NCBI GenBank assembly: GCA_016550425.1
Contig: JABXGS010000178.1
Location: 1-5,832, forward strand
From: an archaeon
GTDB taxonomy: Archaea; Asgardarchaeota; Hermodarchaeia; Hermodarchaeales; Hermodarchaeaceae
DNA: 5,832 nt
Direction: 5' to 3'
Position numbers and translations under genes: made by a program. Positions 1 to 5,832 of the stretch are shown piece by piece; positions within the stretch are counted from its first letter, which is position 1; each line of letters starts with the position of its first letter. The notes below the pieces were generated by a model. It saw only the letters and a program-made list of their open reading frames with translations. It ran no database searches and was not told where the DNA came from.

Positions 1-103
1 GAAGCATCCAATGAGTGTATAAGCCCTTGCTTCAATAAGCGAAATCCCCTAGACCAAAAGATAATTCAAAAGGTGAAGCAGTTCACTCTCCCCTGAAATT
101 TAC

Positions 104-108
104 AGGTG
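104..108 (+). promoter_or_regulatory. Ribosome binding site of the small membrane protein gene
   Basis: AGGTG matches the archaeal Shine-Dalgarno core (complement of the 16S 3' end, CACCTCC) and lies 9 bases before the ATG at 118. The GTG inside this motif (106-108) is itself an in-frame possible start, but it has no well-spaced site of its own. The only similar motif (AAGGTGA, 70-76) is about 30 bases upstream of it. This favours the ATG at 118 as the start. Confidence 0.5.
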
Positions 109-117
109 TTATTCACC

Positions 118-321
118 ATGCAATGGTCGTTATTCCTTCCTTGGTATCCTGTGTATGGCGGTCTTCTCATTACTTTTGGTATTCTTCTTGCCGTGTGGCT
201 AATATACATCGTTGAAAAAGCTCGCCAGCCTCCATGGGCAAAAATGATTGTTGCTATTCTCATAATTGCCTTATCTGTAGGATTCGGAATACAACTAATT
301 TTGATTAGCCTTGCACTGTAA
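118..321 (+). CDS. Small hypothetical protein with two membrane segments, 67 aa
   Basis: Function is not recognised. Read from ATG 118 the product has 67 residues. Two hydrophobic stretches, about residues 12-32 and 43-67, are separated by a short charged loop (E33 K34 A35 R36 Q37 P38 P39 W40 A41 K42). The loop carries three basic residues, so by the positive-inside rule it should face the cytoplasm, with both ends outside: a helical hairpin. The N-terminus is aromatic and proline-rich (W3, F6, P8, W9, Y10, P11), as expected at a membrane interface. Starting at the in-frame GTG 106 would add four residues, but the GGTG at 105-108 fits better as ribosome binding site for ATG 118. The gene converges on mat, with 28 bases between stops. 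Two-helix proteins this short have too few diagnostic residues for a family call. It could be a small membrane subunit or a lineage-specific protein. The hydrophobic pattern makes a real gene likely. Confidence 0.62.
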   Translation: MQWSLFLPWYPVYGGLLITFGILLAVWLIYIVEKARQPPWAKMIVAILIIALSVGFGIQLILISLAL

Positions 322-347
322 GAACTTTTACAGAATATTGGTATTTT
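316..347 (+). terminator. Candidate terminator: hairpin plus T-tract between convergent genes
   Basis: CTGTAA (316-321) and TTACAG (328-333) form a perfect 6-bp inverted repeat around a 6-base loop. The left arm contains the TAA stop of the small membrane protein gene. A run of five T follows at 343-347, about 10 bases after the stem. Archaeal termination relies mainly on U-tracts, so the T-run may matter more than the hairpin. A hairpin forms on either strand, but a comparable T-run just past it is not seen for the leftward mat transcript. Confidence 0.35.
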
Positions 348-349
348 TG

Positions 350-1567
350 CTAGAATATCTGTGCTTTACCATCAAGGATAAGCTGTTGAACGGAACACAC
401 ATCTTCAAGCTCTGCATCAACAATGGAAGCAACGCTCTTTTCCACGGCGCTCCATGAAGCATTTCTGTCAGGAATGATTTCTGTATAAGCAATTAATGGT
501 TGATCGATTGGATATCCGATTCGAGTCAAGATTTTCACAGCAATTTCCAAGACTTTCGGTTCCTCAGCGATTACATGATCAGCAATGCGTTGAGCCAACA
601 CATTATAGATTTTGCCGACATGGTTCTTTGGGTTCTTTCCTGCTGTAGCCTCAAGGCTCATTGGTCGGCAAGGAGTAATCAATCCGTTAGCCCGATTTCC
701 TCGACCAACACCGGCATCATCTCCCATTTCCGCAGATGTTCCCGTTAATGTGAGGTAATAGACACCCCGTTTCGGGTCATCCGCTGAGTTAATGGTAATA
801 CTCACGTCTCGATCAGTAATTTTCTTTGCCTGATCAAGCACCGCATCTCTGACGTCATCAAGTACACCATTATAATGGTCGGCATCAGGAACTAGTTGTG
901 CAATCATAGCTGCAGCAACTGTTAGTTTGATGTCATTATCCGTGCGTAGTCCCATGACTTTGATATCTTCGCCTACTTCAGGATGTTTTTTCTTGAATTT
1001 TTCTGAGTTGAGAAGTTGTTCCGTCTGATAGACAATTTTCTCTGTTTCTGAAAAGGGGGCAAAAGCCACACCAAAGCTAGTATCATTAGCACGAGGAATA
1101 TCGTCGACGGTGTGGTCAAAGACATGTGTAAGATCAACTGAACCTGGTTTAATCTTATAATCCATTAAAACCTGTTGTGTTGGATCTAGGAATCGTAGAG
1201 TGCTTTCCAATGTCTTTTTCATCGATTCAAGAGTAAGGGTACCAAGAGGAATTCGTGCTAATTTTTGGTCTTTGAATATCTCGGTGGTAGCTCGACCAAC
1301 AACACAAATGTAAATTGGTTCAAGGAGTTCTCCTCCACCAAATTCTACATGGGCGCGTCCGCCTGCTATCGAACCTTTGTCAACGTTATGATGGAGAATT
1401 CCACCAAAATTATCAATATAATAATTACAGAGTTTCACTCCAACATTCTCAACAACTGCATCGAGAATCGTGTCAGGGTGACCTTTTCCTTTTCTTTCAA
1501 CAATTTCTAGTGATTGTTGCTCTATAGGAAGCGTAAATGCTTTTGTCACAGCGATATTTCGCGACAT
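350..1567 (-). CDS. mat: Archaeal-type S-adenosylmethionine synthetase (methionine adenosyltransferase)
   Basis: Makes S-adenosylmethionine from methionine and ATP, releasing phosphate and diphosphate. It is a cytoplasmic enzyme feeding methylation, polyamine and radical-SAM chemistry. The 405 residues match the usual archaeal length of about 400. Visible family signatures, in order: ERKGKGHPD (24-32), HHNVDK (59-64), [12 protein letters not shown] (69-80), PIYI and GRAT (84-87, 91-94), NDTSFG (160-165), [11 protein letters not shown] (197-207), [10 protein letters not shown] (275-284), GVGRGNR (286-292), NGLITP followed by RPM (301-303), and GKNP plus NHVGKIYN (310-322). Compared with the methanogen enzyme as I remember it, GLGHPD is GKGHPD, HHNTDQ is HHNVDK, and GDDGSVGRGNR is [11 protein letters not shown]. 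The frame is intact and no obviously essential motif is lost. ATG 1567 is chosen because the N-terminus fits the family and GGTG lies 6 bases upstream. It is divergent from the 405-residue unknown gene and convergent with the small membrane protein gene. It is not related to bacterial MetK by these motifs. Confidence 0.97.
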   Translation of the reverse strand: MSRNIAVTKAFTLPIEQQSLEIVERKGKGHPDTILDAVVENVGVKLCNYYIDNFGGILHHNVDKGSIAGGRAHVEFGGGELLEPIYICVVGRATTEIFKDQKLARIPLGTLTLESMKKTLESTLRFLDPTQQVLMDYKIKPGSVDLTHVFDHTVDDIPRANDTSFGVAFAPFSETEKIVYQTEQLLNSEKFKKKHPEVGEDIKVMGLRTDNDIKLTVAAAMIAQLVPDADHYNGVLDDVRDAVLDQAKKITDRDVSITINSADDPKRGVYYLTLTGTSAEMGDDAGVGRGNRANGLITPCRPMSLEATAGKNPKNHVGKIYNVLAQRIADHVIAEEPKVLEIAVKILTRIGYPIDQPLIAYTEIIPDRNASWSAVEKSVASIVDAELEDVCSVQQLILDGKAQIF

Positions 1568-1573
1568 TAACTA

Positions 1574-1577
1574 CACC
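1574..1577 (-). promoter_or_regulatory. Ribosome binding site of mat
   Basis: On the minus strand AAGGTGTAG precedes the ATG; the core GGTG ends 6 bases before it. This confirms ATG 1567 and implies that the mat transcript has a leader rather than being leaderless. Confidence 0.6.
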
Positions 1578-1597
1578 TTAGCATCGCCGGCTTGGAT

Positions 1598-1618
1598 AAA
1601 TTCCTGCTTTAAGAATTT
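1598..1618. repeat. Inverted repeat AAATTC-N9-GAATTT upstream of mat
   Basis: The arms 1598-1603 and 1613-1618 are perfect 6-bp inverted copies with a 9-base spacer. GG/CC pairs flank the arms imperfectly (GGAT on the left, CC on the right). The element lies 31-51 bases upstream of the mat ATG, so it is either in the leader RNA as a weak hairpin or in DNA as an operator overlapping the promoter. Arms this AT-rich can arise by chance, so function is unproven. Confidence 0.35.
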
Positions 1619-1620
1619 CC

Positions 1621-1640
1621 TATTTACACTATCAAATATT
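1621..1640 (-). promoter_or_regulatory. Candidate TATA region for mat
   Basis: Two AT-rich minus-strand stretches could serve as TATA elements: AATATTTGAT (1631-1640) and GTAAATA (1621-1627). With archaeal spacing of about 25 bases they would start RNA near 1610 or 1598, leaving a 30-45 base leader that keeps the GGTG site. A third stretch, AATTTATC (1595-1602), would start RNA so close to the ATG that the binding site would be lost, so it is disfavoured. None has a strong BRE, and the choice is uncertain. Confidence 0.3.
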
Positions 1641-1653
1641 CGTCAGGCGAATA
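1637..1653. promoter_or_regulatory. Candidate operator: TATTCG-N5-CGAATA inverted repeat
   Basis: A perfect 6-bp dyad (1637-1642 and 1648-1653) is separated by TCAGG, giving a 17-bp element of the size bound by dimeric helix-turn-helix or winged-helix regulators. Its left arm overlaps the candidate mat TATA stretch (1631-1640), where a bound protein would block or aid TBP/TFB. It lies in the divergent spacer, about 53 bases from the rightward TATA candidate, so it could act on either gene. No regulator gene is recognised in the window. Confidence 0.4.
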
Positions 1654-1705
1654 ATCGTCTTCTCAACCTTTGCCATAACACTTAAGCCATTCTAAAACTA
1701 CTTTG

Positions 1706-1711
1706 TTATAT
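1706..1711 (+). promoter_or_regulatory. Candidate TATA box of the two-gene unknown operon
   Basis: TTATAT follows an A-rich stretch (TAAAAC, 1692-1697). Standard archaeal spacing would place the RNA start in the A-run near 1731-1735. This leaves a leader of about 32-36 bases, enough to include the ribosome binding site before ATG 1767. The BRE is poor. Confidence 0.4.
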
Positions 1712-1751
1712 CCTCGTGGCTACCGAGCGGAAAAACTGCCTTAGTGATACC

Positions 1752-1760
1752 GAGGAGTGA
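1752..1760 (+). promoter_or_regulatory. Ribosome binding site of the 405-residue unknown gene
   Basis: GAGGAGTGA is purine-rich and close to the archaeal consensus GGAGGTGA. The GGAG core (1754-1757) ends 9 bases before ATG 1767, which supports this start. Confidence 0.5.
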
Positions 1761-1766
1761 GAAGGC

Positions 1767-2984
1767 ATGAGTCACTTTGTTGATGAAGATGAAATACGGC
1801 GTTTAAGTCGACGGATAGCAGAAGAATTTGAATCAACCTACGGAACGCTTGATGAGAAGGTGTCTCGTGTCCCGGATGATGCAGCAATTGCCATAGCTGA
1901 TGAATGCAATGTTCACCTAGAGGTAGCCCGAGTGGCTTATCGAGTTATGCTAGATGGCGCAATAACTGATCCTAAGCCCTCCTGTGACATTCTAATGCAA
2001 GAGTTTGATCGACGAGCAAAACAGGGTAGTCCGGTCCCTGAGATTGATACTTATCAAAGAGAAGTGGCTCTAACCGAAGGAAAGTGGATAGAATATCTAT
2101 ATGGTCAACTTGGCAAAGTATTGTTAGCAGATCTTAGAAACCTAGTGAATCTTGACCGTACAATTGCTGATGAAATTGAGCCTGCCAACGAACAAGTAAT
2201 CGCCGTTTTAGCACAGCGAAGAAAAATCAACGAGTGCTATTTTCAACCACTTATTGAACGATGGTTAAATGAGCATGAAGGGGCAAACATCGCCCTTGCA
2301 GTTCGTGCGGTTGCTGGGGGCCTCATCGGGTCTACGGATTCTGATATTGATGATGCAATTAACGGAGCGAGAGCCTCCTTACTCATTAAATTACGACGAT
2401 ATGAGCAATTTCTTAGTCAAGAAGATGATGAAGAAGATGCTTCACGATTGATGGTAAAAATCCTTGGAGAGATTCAGAAGTTAACAAAAGAGGTTCAAGG
2501 TCCACTGGAAACTGTGTCTCCAAATACAGCTGGTGAAATTCTCATAGAGGTGTCACCGCCACCGCCTGAATCTATTGACGAAAAACCAAAGTTTGGCTTC
2601 GTATCTGCTCCTTTTCCAGCCCGGCCCGTAATGGGGCCACCCTTACAGACTCCCTTGGATTACCTAGAGCGTGATGTATGGCTTGCATCCATGAAACCTC
2701 CTGATGAACGCGCTCCATTTCTCCGCGAAAAAATAACTACCGTAACAGATAATCTAATCGAACAAGGGACTCCCCTCGATAAAATCGGTTCAACCATTAT
2801 CTTTGACTTGGATAGTCGGTTTTCTTGGACCCGATCAAAGAAATCAGTTGTTAAAAAGGAACTTCGTGAAATCCAAGACTTAGCTGGTGAGGACTATCGG
2901 GCTCAGATTGAGAATTATGTTCTTGAAAACCTTTTAGCTAAAATTCCTCAACTCCGATCGAAACAAAACCGCAGTGAAACCTAA
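1767..2984 (+). CDS. Hypothetical soluble helical protein, 405 aa
   Basis: Family not recognised. The product has no signal peptide or membrane segment and should be cytoplasmic. Three parts can be seen. Residues 1-68 are charged and helical; 37-61 (D37 to M61, with the turn near C47-N48-V49) has the spacing of a helix-turn-helix, but this is only a resemblance. Residues about 95-245 look wholly helical and amphipathic, with possible coiled-coil character near 205-245 and an acidic run at 219-224 (EDDEED). Residues 264-296 form a proline-rich linker (four prolines at 264-267, more at 282, 284, 287, 291, 292 and 296), after which 297-395 is again helical, with a basic patch (R356, K358, K359, K363, K364). 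The layout suggests a two-domain scaffold or binding protein; no catalytic motif is evident. GAGGAGTGA supports the start. The next gene begins 20 bases after the stop in the same direction, so the two products probably act together. It diverges from mat. Confidence 0.85.
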   Translation: MSHFVDEDEIRRLSRRIAEEFESTYGTLDEKVSRVPDDAAIAIADECNVHLEVARVAYRVMLDGAITDPKPSCDILMQEFDRRAKQGSPVPEIDTYQREVALTEGKWIEYLYGQLGKVLLADLRNLVNLDRTIADEIEPANEQVIAVLAQRRKINECYFQPLIERWLNEHEGANIALAVRAVAGGLIGSTDSDIDDAINGARASLLIKLRRYEQFLSQEDDEEDASRLMVKILGEIQKLTKEVQGPLETVSPNTAGEILIEVSPPPPESIDEKPKFGFVSAPFPARPVMGPPLQTPLDYLERDVWLASMKPPDERAPFLREKITTVTDNLIEQGTPLDKIGSTIIFDLDSRFSWTRSKKSVVKKELREIQDLAGEDYRAQIENYVLENLLAKIPQLRSKQNRSET

Positions 2985-3004
2985 ATCAATTGAGTTGAAA
3001 TATA

Positions 3005-3781
3005 ATGACTGAACAGAATCCGCCCCTTCTCTGGGTCCTTGATTTTGTCGTTCCTGATTTTACTATTTTTGGTGAGAAAAAAACGCTTCGTGGAGAACTG
3101 CTTATCGCCTCAAGACAATTATTCAGTTTCCTCCAAGGAGAAATTGTACGATCTGCCTTCATTGGTCCCGGCGTCGTCAAAGGCCAGGTTCTGATTAAAG
3201 GAGAACCAGTTGACGTAGAATATCTGGTTGGGGCTGTTATCTTCGATCCCACGAAAATGCGACCACGTGAACCGATTCCCGTTCTGGACATTCTCAACCC
3301 TGAAATCCTCGATCCCCTTGAGCAGGCATCGGTTGAACAAGTTCAGGAGATAATTCGTACACTCGCCATCAAAAAGGGGTCTGTTGAAGATTCGGGTCAA
3401 ATCCTCACGATAACCACAGAAGGCGGAATTCCTCGGACCCTAATTGCAGAACAACATATTGTTCCTAAGAATATCATGCTTGTATCGGGACTAAAGAAAG
3501 CACGATTCTTACTTGGTGGGCAAAAGAATCGGTTGTATACACCCTTTAAAGAGGCATTGGAGCGAAATCGCTTTAGTGATCCTAATCGAATATGGACGTT
3601 CCGTATTGAACAACGGATGTTCGAAGCGTTCAAACCTATCCAGTTTGATGAATGGATTATTATTGAAATGCAAACTGATCCTGTTGCCGCTTCAAATTCA
3701 AGCCAAGTTGTTGAAACAGAGTTTAATTCCATTCTCACGTATTTACTTGGCAACCGCAAGTACTTCGTTTATGATGACTAG
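3005..3781 (+). CDS. Hypothetical protein, 258 aa, second gene of the unknown pair
   Basis: Family not recognised. The protein is soluble, with no signal peptide or membrane helix. The first 80 residues alternate hydrophobic and polar positions with glycines (G23, G30, G45, G54, G56, G60, G66), suggesting a beta-rich domain. A helix at about 105-122 follows. Residues 130-175 again look strand-rich, with a basic, glycine-containing stretch around the LLGGQKNR segment. The C-terminal third mixes helices with a strongly hydrophobic strand (DEWIIIEM). No catalytic signature is clear. The ribosome binding site is weak: GAGTTGA (2992-2998) lies 6 bases before the ATG, so translation may depend partly on the upstream gene. 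Its TAG stop overlaps the stop of the helicase gene on the other strand, leaving no room for a separate terminator. Co-direction and the 20-base gap suggest cotranscription with the 405-residue gene. Confidence 0.85.
   Translation: MTEQNPPLLWVLDFVVPDFTIFGEKKTLRGELLIASRQLFSFLQGEIVRSAFIGPGVVKGQVLIKGEPVDVEYLVGAVIFDPTKMRPREPIPVLDILNPEILDPLEQASVEQVQEIIRTLAIKKGSVEDSGQILTITTEGGIPRTLIAEQHIVPKNIMLVSGLKKARFLLGGQKNRLYTPFKEALERNRFSDPNRIWTFRIEQRMFEAFKPIQFDEWIIIEMQTDPVAASNSSQVVETEFNSILTYLLGNRKYFVYDD
3778..3781. other. Shared palindromic stop CTAG of two convergent genes
   Basis: TAG at 3779-3781 ends the rightward 258-residue gene. The complement of 3778-3780, also TAG, ends the leftward helicase gene. 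The coding regions therefore overlap by four bases, and any 3' untranslated sequence of one transcript must be antisense to the end of the other gene. Confidence 0.95.
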
Positions 3782-5832
3782 CCTTCGCTCGTGAATGGAT
3801 TTTCAATCGCTTCAATAGCCTTCTTTGCTTTTTCCGCTAGCTCATAACGACCGATGACCTCTGCCACGCGGTTAATACCCTGAAGGATATGGACTTGGTT
3901 GTCAAGGAATCCAAAGATATCACCAGGATAGATGAAAAGCTCATACTCTTCAAGAAACCTAGAATTGATTTGTGATGGTGTTAGCCCGCGATAACGTAAA
4001 TCTAAAACAGCCTTCGATACATTCCACTGGCCACAATCACAGAAGGGATTCTCATTACAGCGGCAATTGAAGAAATCAACTGTCCATTTACTAAACATTC
4101 GCAATGCCCATCGTGGCAACCGCTTTAACCGACTGCCTCGTTTTGTGCTCATTAAATCTAATACAGCACCAGCAAATAAACGAGTGGCGAAACGAGTACG
4201 CAATGAACGCTCAATCTCACTCTGCAGTCTCGGTGACAAATAGACGTTCCTCAGGGGCTCTATTTTTACTGATAAATCGTCTGCTGTGTCCTTTCGATAT
4301 TCTTGGATTGCCGCTACATTGGAGGCGGAGAAATACGAAATAGCTGTGGCGCGACCCAATTCTGTGGGCGTGATATCCTGCCCTTGTTGAGTAGCTAGAT
4401 TATGACGCCGTAAAAATCTAAGCCCCTCTTGGAATGTAATGGTTCGTGAGAGAAGCCTTTGATATGCATCCTCAAGTTGAGTACGCGAAATTAAGTCATA
4501 ACATGATAAAGTTGCTAGTAATTGATCGACGGATTGTTCAAATGTTGCTTCAGGGTGGACATCCTCAATGGGATTATTTAATAAATCTAAAGCAACTTCC
4601 TCTTCGGTTTTCGGTTCATCTCCGAAGTATCGTCGACCAATCTCAGCCAATAAAACAGCTTTTCCAACATCATGTTTTCCCAATCGTCCGGCGCGACCAA
4701 GCATTTGCGTGAATTCACCAACACTCAAGGTCTTAGTTCCCATCATTAAACTTTGAAAAATCACTGTACTTGCGGGAAAATCTACTCCAGCAGCTAAAGC
4801 TGCTGTTGTTACTACGACTGCAATTTTCCCTGAAGCAAATGCTGTTTCTACTTGATGACGTTGCGGATAAGTCATCCCTGCGTGATAGGCGCGAGAGGGA
4901 ATCCGCTGTTTTTTCAACTCAGACGCAATCGAATGAGTACTTCGTCGCGAATTTGTGAAGACGATTGTTTGCCCATGAAACCCGTATGAACTTTTTTGCC
5001 TAAAATCTGCTTTAGCTAGATCAGCAATTATTCTGAGTTTATCAGACTCAGTGAGCACCATTATCAGATGTCGTTGTAAAGGTACCGGGCGTCCACGAAG
5101 AATGACAGGAACCAAATCTAAATCATGAGCTAGCTCTGTTGGATTACCCACAGTTGCTGATAGGGCAACCACTTGGGCTTTAGGAAACAAAGTACGTAGA
5201 CGAGTTATCAAGCCATCTAATTCTGGACCTCGATCCTCATCAGCCACCATTTGGATTTCATCAATAACGACGACACCTACATCCCCAAATGCGTCAGCTT
5301 TACCTGACCTTAGCAAATAGTCAAATCCTTCATAACTTGCAACTATGATATCTGCATCTGAAACATCGTCATCGACGATAACAAGAGCTTCCTCTCCTAC
5401 CTCGATTCCACTCATACCTACACGAATTGCCACACGTAATCCAAGTTGTTCGAATTTATCCCTATACTCATGATATTTTTGGTTTGCTAAGGCAACCAAA
5501 GGAGAAAGATAAATGTAGACTTTTCCCTGCATCGCAGCTTTGAGCCCTGCAAGTTCACCAACCAAGGATTTTCCACTTGTAGTATCAGAAACAGCTAGTA
5601 TTGACTGACCTTCTAATAATCCTGAATCAAGTGCTTTTACTTGAATTGGAAGAAGAAACTCCACTCCTGATTGTTCAAATACATCAATCAGCTTTTTGGG
5701 AATGGAAAGAGATGCTAGAGGAACCTTTTCCTCAGGTTCTTTGACAGCTTGAACCTGATCATAAAGGGTCATTGCAGGGTTTTTACTTGGTCGAAATTGT
5801 GATGAAAGAAAAGACGCAACCTTTTCTACCGA
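3778..5832 (-). CDS. Ski2/Hel308-like superfamily 2 helicase with C-terminal four-cysteine cluster, 5' end outside the window
   Basis: ATP-driven nucleic-acid helicase of the archaeal Ski2-like group, whose members work in RNA surveillance or decay and in DNA repair; which applies here is not shown. Residues are numbered from the ATG at 5772. Motifs: PIQ (42-44), Walker A variant TTSGKS (64-69), Ia SPLVALANQ (90-98), II DEIQ (171-174), III SAT (205-207), IV IVFTNSR (270-276), V TTAALAAGVDFP (322-333), VI QMLGRAGR (356-363). A winged-helix-like part follows (about 395-480), then a helical part. C570, C572, C578 and C580 form CxC-x5-CxC, probably a zinc site, ahead of a helical tail to 664. The tail recalls archaeal DUF5814-type helicases, but this is from memory. 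The frame stays open from 5772 to the edge with protein-like sequence (FLSSQFRPSKNPA just before the Met). No Shine-Dalgarno precedes that ATG, so the true start is probably further out. If ATG 5772 is used, the protein has 664 residues. It converges on the 258-residue gene with shared stops. Confidence 0.93.
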   Translation of the reverse strand, partial: SVEKVASFLSSQFRPSKNPAMTLYDQVQAVKEPEEKVPLASLSIPKKLIDVFEQSGVEFLLPIQVKALDSGLLEGQSILAVSDTTSGKSLVGELAGLKAAMQGKVYIYLSPLVALANQKYHEYRDKFEQLGLRVAIRVGMSGIEVGEEALVIVDDDVSDADIIVASYEGFDYLLRSGKADAFGDVGVVVIDEIQMVADEDRGPELDGLITRLRTLFPKAQVVALSATVGNPTELAHDLDLVPVILRGRPVPLQRHLIMVLTESDKLRIIADLAKADFRQKSSYGFHGQTIVFTNSRRSTHSIASELKKQRIPSRAYHAGMTYPQRHQVETAFASGKIAVVVTTAALAAGVDFPASTVIFQSLMMGTKTLSVGEFTQMLGRAGRLGKHDVGKAVLLAEIGRRYFGDEPKTEEEVALDLLNNPIEDVHPEATFEQSVDQLLATLSCYDLISRTQLEDAYQRLLSRTITFQEGLRFLRRHNLATQQGQDITPTELGRATAISYFSASNVAAIQEYRKDTADDLSVKIEPLRNVYLSPRLQSEIERSLRTRFATRLFAGAVLDLMSTKRGSRLKRLPRWALRMFSKWTVDFFNCRCNENPFCDCGQWNVSKAVLDLRYRGLTPSQINSRFLEEYELFIYPGDIFGFLDNQVHILQGINRVAEVIGRYELAEKAKKAIEAIENPFTSEG

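Noticed and set aside
66..263. Minus-strand open frame opposite the small membrane protein gene
   Set aside because: Its product is arginine-rich and irregular with no domain look. The plus strand has a good ribosome site and a clean membrane pattern.
1721..1754. Direct repeat TACCGAG at 1721-1727 and 1748-1754
   Set aside because: Seven bases repeated once, with the second copy running into the ribosome binding site, is within chance for this region. No further copies or symmetry make it an operator.
1568..1766. SAM riboswitch in the leader of mat
   Set aside because: The leader after the likely promoter is only some 30-45 bases, and I see none of the multi-stem structure or conserved core of known SAM riboswitches. 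Only simple dyads are present.
350..2984. mat and its divergent neighbour both encode exactly 405 residues
   Set aside because: The sequences share no motifs. Equal length is coincidence, not duplication.
3397..3759. Long antisense frame inside the 258-residue gene
   Set aside because: The sense frame has its own start and neighbour spacing and protein-like composition. The antisense product is low in recognisable structure and has no start signal noted.
4446..4712. Plus-strand open frame inside the helicase gene
   Set aside because: It lies opposite helicase motif VI and the region after it, where the minus-strand protein is clearly constrained. It is a shadow of that gene.
5251..5262. DEIQ in place of DEAD or DEAH as a sign of a dead helicase
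   Set aside because: The catalytic D and E are kept, and Ski2-like enzymes vary in the last two positions. All other motifs are intact.
1..5832. tRNA, rRNA, CRISPR array or transposon
   Set aside because: No repeat-spacer pattern, transposase motif, terminal inverted repeats or RNA gene was seen. The gaps between genes are too short for most of these.

Overview
The window looks like chromosomal DNA from an archaeon, probably a mesophile with moderately AT-leaning DNA. The clearest evidence is a full-length archaeal-type S-adenosylmethionine synthetase, which is unrelated in sequence motifs to bacterial MetK. A Ski2/Hel308-like superfamily 2 helicase and GGTG-type Shine-Dalgarno sites ahead of two starts agree with this. 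The lineage cannot be fixed from the sequence; an Asgard or other uncultured archaeal genome is a guess. I see no rRNA, tRNA, insertion sequence, CRISPR array or phage gene, and coding density is high.

Layout. Positions 1-117 hold no certain gene: one frame is open from the left edge to 96 and may be the tail of an upstream gene. A 67-residue protein with two membrane segments follows (118-321, +). It converges on the SAM synthetase gene (350-1567, -) across a 28-base gap holding a perfect 6-bp hairpin and a T-tract. A 199-base divergent spacer (1568-1766) carries the start signals of mat and of a rightward gene pair, plus two inverted repeats that could be operators or leader structures. The pair encodes unrecognised soluble proteins of 405 and 258 residues (1767-2984 and 3005-3781, +), separated by 20 bases and probably cotranscribed. 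On the opposite strand a Ski2-like helicase gene runs in from the right edge and ends at 3778. Its stop and that of the 258-residue gene share the palindrome CTAG.

How the genes relate. mat supplies S-adenosylmethionine for methylation and other pathways. The helicase belongs to a superfamily acting in RNA decay and surveillance or DNA repair, and carries a C-terminal four-cysteine cluster likely to bind zinc. Nothing ties mat functionally to the helicase. The most open question is the two-gene unknown cassette that shares a control region with mat and has overlapping 3' ends with the helicase gene. The helicase reading frame has no stop between its first in-window ATG (5772) and the window edge, so its true start probably lies outside.
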